Of a stretch of DNA of 64,000 nucleotides, positions 62,743-64,000 are shown piece after piece. The notes under the pieces are model-generated. The model did no database searches. It had not been told where the DNA came from and saw only the letters and a program-made list of their open reading frames with translations. Source of the DNA: Actinomadura chibensis NBRC 106107 (GTDB lineage Bacteria > Actinomycetota > Actinomycetes > Streptosporangiales > Streptosporangiaceae); NCBI RefSeq assembly GCF_001552135.1, contig NZ_BCQP01000015.1:62001-126000 (forward strand), read 5' to 3'. Both the position numbers and the translations under genes were made by a program. How positions within the stretch are numbered: position 1 is the stretch's first letter; each line of letters opens with the position of its first letter.

Positions 62743-64000
62743 CGACCACCCCCGCGTCCCCGACCACCCCGGCGCCCCCGTCCGGCCGCGCGCTCCGCGT
62801 CGGGACGGACATCGGCGGCACCTTCACCGACTTCGTCGTCCTCGACCCGGAGACGGGCGCGATCACCCTGGAGAAGCGCCTCACGACGCCGGACGACCCG
62901 GCCCGCGCCGTGGTGGACGGCGTCGACGCGCTCGCGTCCGCCCGCCCCGGCCTGCTGGAGCGGACGGAGATCCTCGCCCACGGCACCACCCTGGTGATCA
63001 ACGCGCTGATCGAGCGGACCGGCGGCACCACGGCGCTCCTCACCACCGAGGGGTTCGAGGACGTCCTGGAGATCCGCCGGGAGGTCCGCTACGACGCCTA
63101 CGACCTGGAGCTGGCGTTCCCCCGGCCGCTGGTGCCGAGGCGGCTGCGGTTCGGCGTCCGGGAGCGGCTGCACGCGAGCGGCCGGGAGCTCGTCCCCGTC
63201 GACGCGGACCAGGTGCGCGAGATCGTGGCCGGGTTCGCGGCCGCGGGCGTCGAGTCGGTGGCGGTCTGCCTGCTGCACTCCTACGCCGACGGGGAGCACG
63301 AGCGGCAGGTGGCGCGGATCGTCCGGGAGTGCCGCCCCGACCTGTGGGTGTCGCTGTCCAGCGAGGTGCTGCCCGAGGTGCGCGAGTACGAGCGGACGAG
63401 CACGACCGTCGCGAACGCCTACGTCCGGCCGCTCCTTTCGGGCTACCTGCGGCGGCTCGAATCGGCGCTGGACCAGCGGGGCTTCGCGGGCGGGTTCCAC
63501 GTCATGCAGTCGACCGGCGGCGTCGTCCCGCTGGAGGTCGCGCGGACGTTCCCGGTGCGCGTGGTCGAGTCGGGCCCGGCGGGCGGCGTGCTCGCCGCCG
63601 CGCGGCTGGGCGCCGCCGCCGGGGTCGGCGACCTGCTGGCCTTCGACATGGGCGGCACCACCGCGAAGGTCGCCGCCGTCGTGGACGGCCAGGCCGCGAT
63701 CACCCACGACTACGAGGTCGCGCGCACCGCGCACTTCCGGCCGGGGTCCGGCATCCCGGTCTGCACGCCCGTGCTGGACCTGCTGGAGATCGGCACCGGC
63801 GGCGGGAGCATCGCGCACGTCGACAGCCTCGGCCTGATCAAGGTCGGGCCGCGCTCGGCGGGCTCGACGCCGGGACCGGCGGCCTACGGGCGGGGCGGCG
63901 ACCGGCCGACCGTGACCGACGCCGACCTCGTCCTCGGCTGCCTCGACCCGGACCGCTTCCTCGGCGGCGAGATGCCGCTGCGCGCCGACCTCGCCGCGGC
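62739..64000 (+). CDS. Hydantoinase/oxoprolinase subunit A (partial)
   Basis: 420 residues are visible and the gene runs off the right edge. Motifs of the HyuA/5-oxoprolinase ASKHA-type domain: RVGTDIGGTFTDFVVLDPETG, ILAHGTTLVINALIERTGGTTALLTTEGFEDVLEIRRE, ESGPAGGVLAAARLGAAAG, LLAFDMGGTTAKVA, LEIGTGGGSIAHVDSLGLIKVGPRSAGSTPGPAAYGRGG. These enzymes hydrolyse cyclic amides, or act as acetone/acetophenone-carboxylase-type subunits, with ATP. A HyuB partner would be expected just outside. ATG 62739 overlaps the PrpD stop. Confidence 0.88.
   Translation, partial: MTTTPASPTTPAPPSGRALRVGTDIGGTFTDFVVLDPETGAITLEKRLTTPDDPARAVVDGVDALASARPGLLERTEILAHGTTLVINALIERTGGTTALLTTEGFEDVLEIRREVRYDAYDLELAFPRPLVPRRLRFGVRERLHASGRELVPVDADQVREIVAGFAAAGVESVAVCLLHSYADGEHERQVARIVRECRPDLWVSLSSEVLPEVREYERTSTTVANAYVRPLLSGYLRRLESALDQRGFAGGFHVMQSTGGVVPLEVARTFPVRVVESGPAGGVLAAARLGAAAGVGDLLAFDMGGTTAKVAAVVDGQAAITHDYEVARTAHFRPGSGIPVCTPVLDLLEIGTGGGSIAHVDSLGLIKVGPRSAGSTPGPAAYGRGGDRPTVTDADLVLGCLDPDRFLGGEMPLRADLAA

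Overview
This 64 kb window has very high GC content, frequent GTG starts and many 4-bp ATGA or GTGA gene overlaps. It carries LysR, GntR and IclR regulators, lipoprotein-type solute-binding proteins and a Cys-type sulfatase. This points to a soil actinomycete with a large genome; an Actinomadura- or Streptosporangiales-like host is an inference from style and not demonstrated. Almost the whole window is accessory metabolism: scavenging of organic sulfur, degradation of aromatic or xenobiotic compounds, and a selenocysteine island.

Layout. (1) 1-814: partial ArsR-family regulator and a tRNA-Gly/Cys/Val cluster. (2) 931-7342: a LysR regulator divergent from a sulfur-acquisition operon: dimethylsulfone monooxygenase SfnG, DszC-like flavoprotein, flavin reductase, SfnB-like protein and SsuD-like alkanesulfonate monooxygenase. 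(3) 7498-10879: small secreted SH3-like protein, stress-type SDR, two tiny hydrophilic proteins and a P450. (4) 10925-24631: GntR-controlled catabolic cluster with CoA ligase, CMD-family protein, FAH hydrolase, two-domain VOC dioxygenase, MhpA-like FAD hydroxylase, Tau/Ssu-type ABC importer, arylsulfatase-type sulfatase and a second CoA ligase. It is best read as uptake and meta-cleavage of a phenolic compound that may arrive as a sulfate ester.

(5) 24686-43099: the selenocysteine island. It holds selD, an ArsP-like permease, an MFS exporter, tRNA-Sec (UCA anticodon), selB and three long genes each interrupted by one in-frame UGA at the same motif (U-S-T-C or U-S-G-C). Directly after each UGA is a hairpin with the same GGUC loop and with compensatory stem changes in copy 2. 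Read through, these are 541-556-residue UGSC-type selenoproteins with a long C-terminal domain. They are interleaved with a complete carbohydrate-type ABC importer, a second lone solute-binding protein, a thioredoxin-reductase-like flavoprotein with a CATC motif, and an IclR regulator. selA is not in the window. I infer that a small molecule is imported and processed by the selenoproteins, with the reductase as redox partner. This is the strongest candidate here for an undescribed system.

(6) 43166-46731: a PaoABC/YagTSR-like molybdenum aldehyde oxidoreductase whose large subunit is frameshifted by an apparent deletion of about 11 nt. (7) 46773-57880: an aromatic catabolic cluster with oxidoreductase, GalB-like 4-oxalomesaconate hydratase, 4-carboxy-4-hydroxy-2-oxoadipate aldolase, Rieske oxygenase, HicB-like protein, 4-oxalomesaconate tautomerase, extradiol VOC dioxygenase, a three-gene iron/organic-acid-type ABC importer and a GntR repressor. 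(8) 58173-64000: an acyl-CoA module with NDP-forming acyl-CoA synthetase, acyl-CoA dehydrogenase, MmgE/PrpD protein and a hydantoinase/oxoprolinase A subunit cut by the window edge.

No intergenic stretch exceeds 300 bases; the longest are 57881-58172, 8812-9033 and 28261-28477. I saw no IS element, CRISPR array, rRNA or attachment site.
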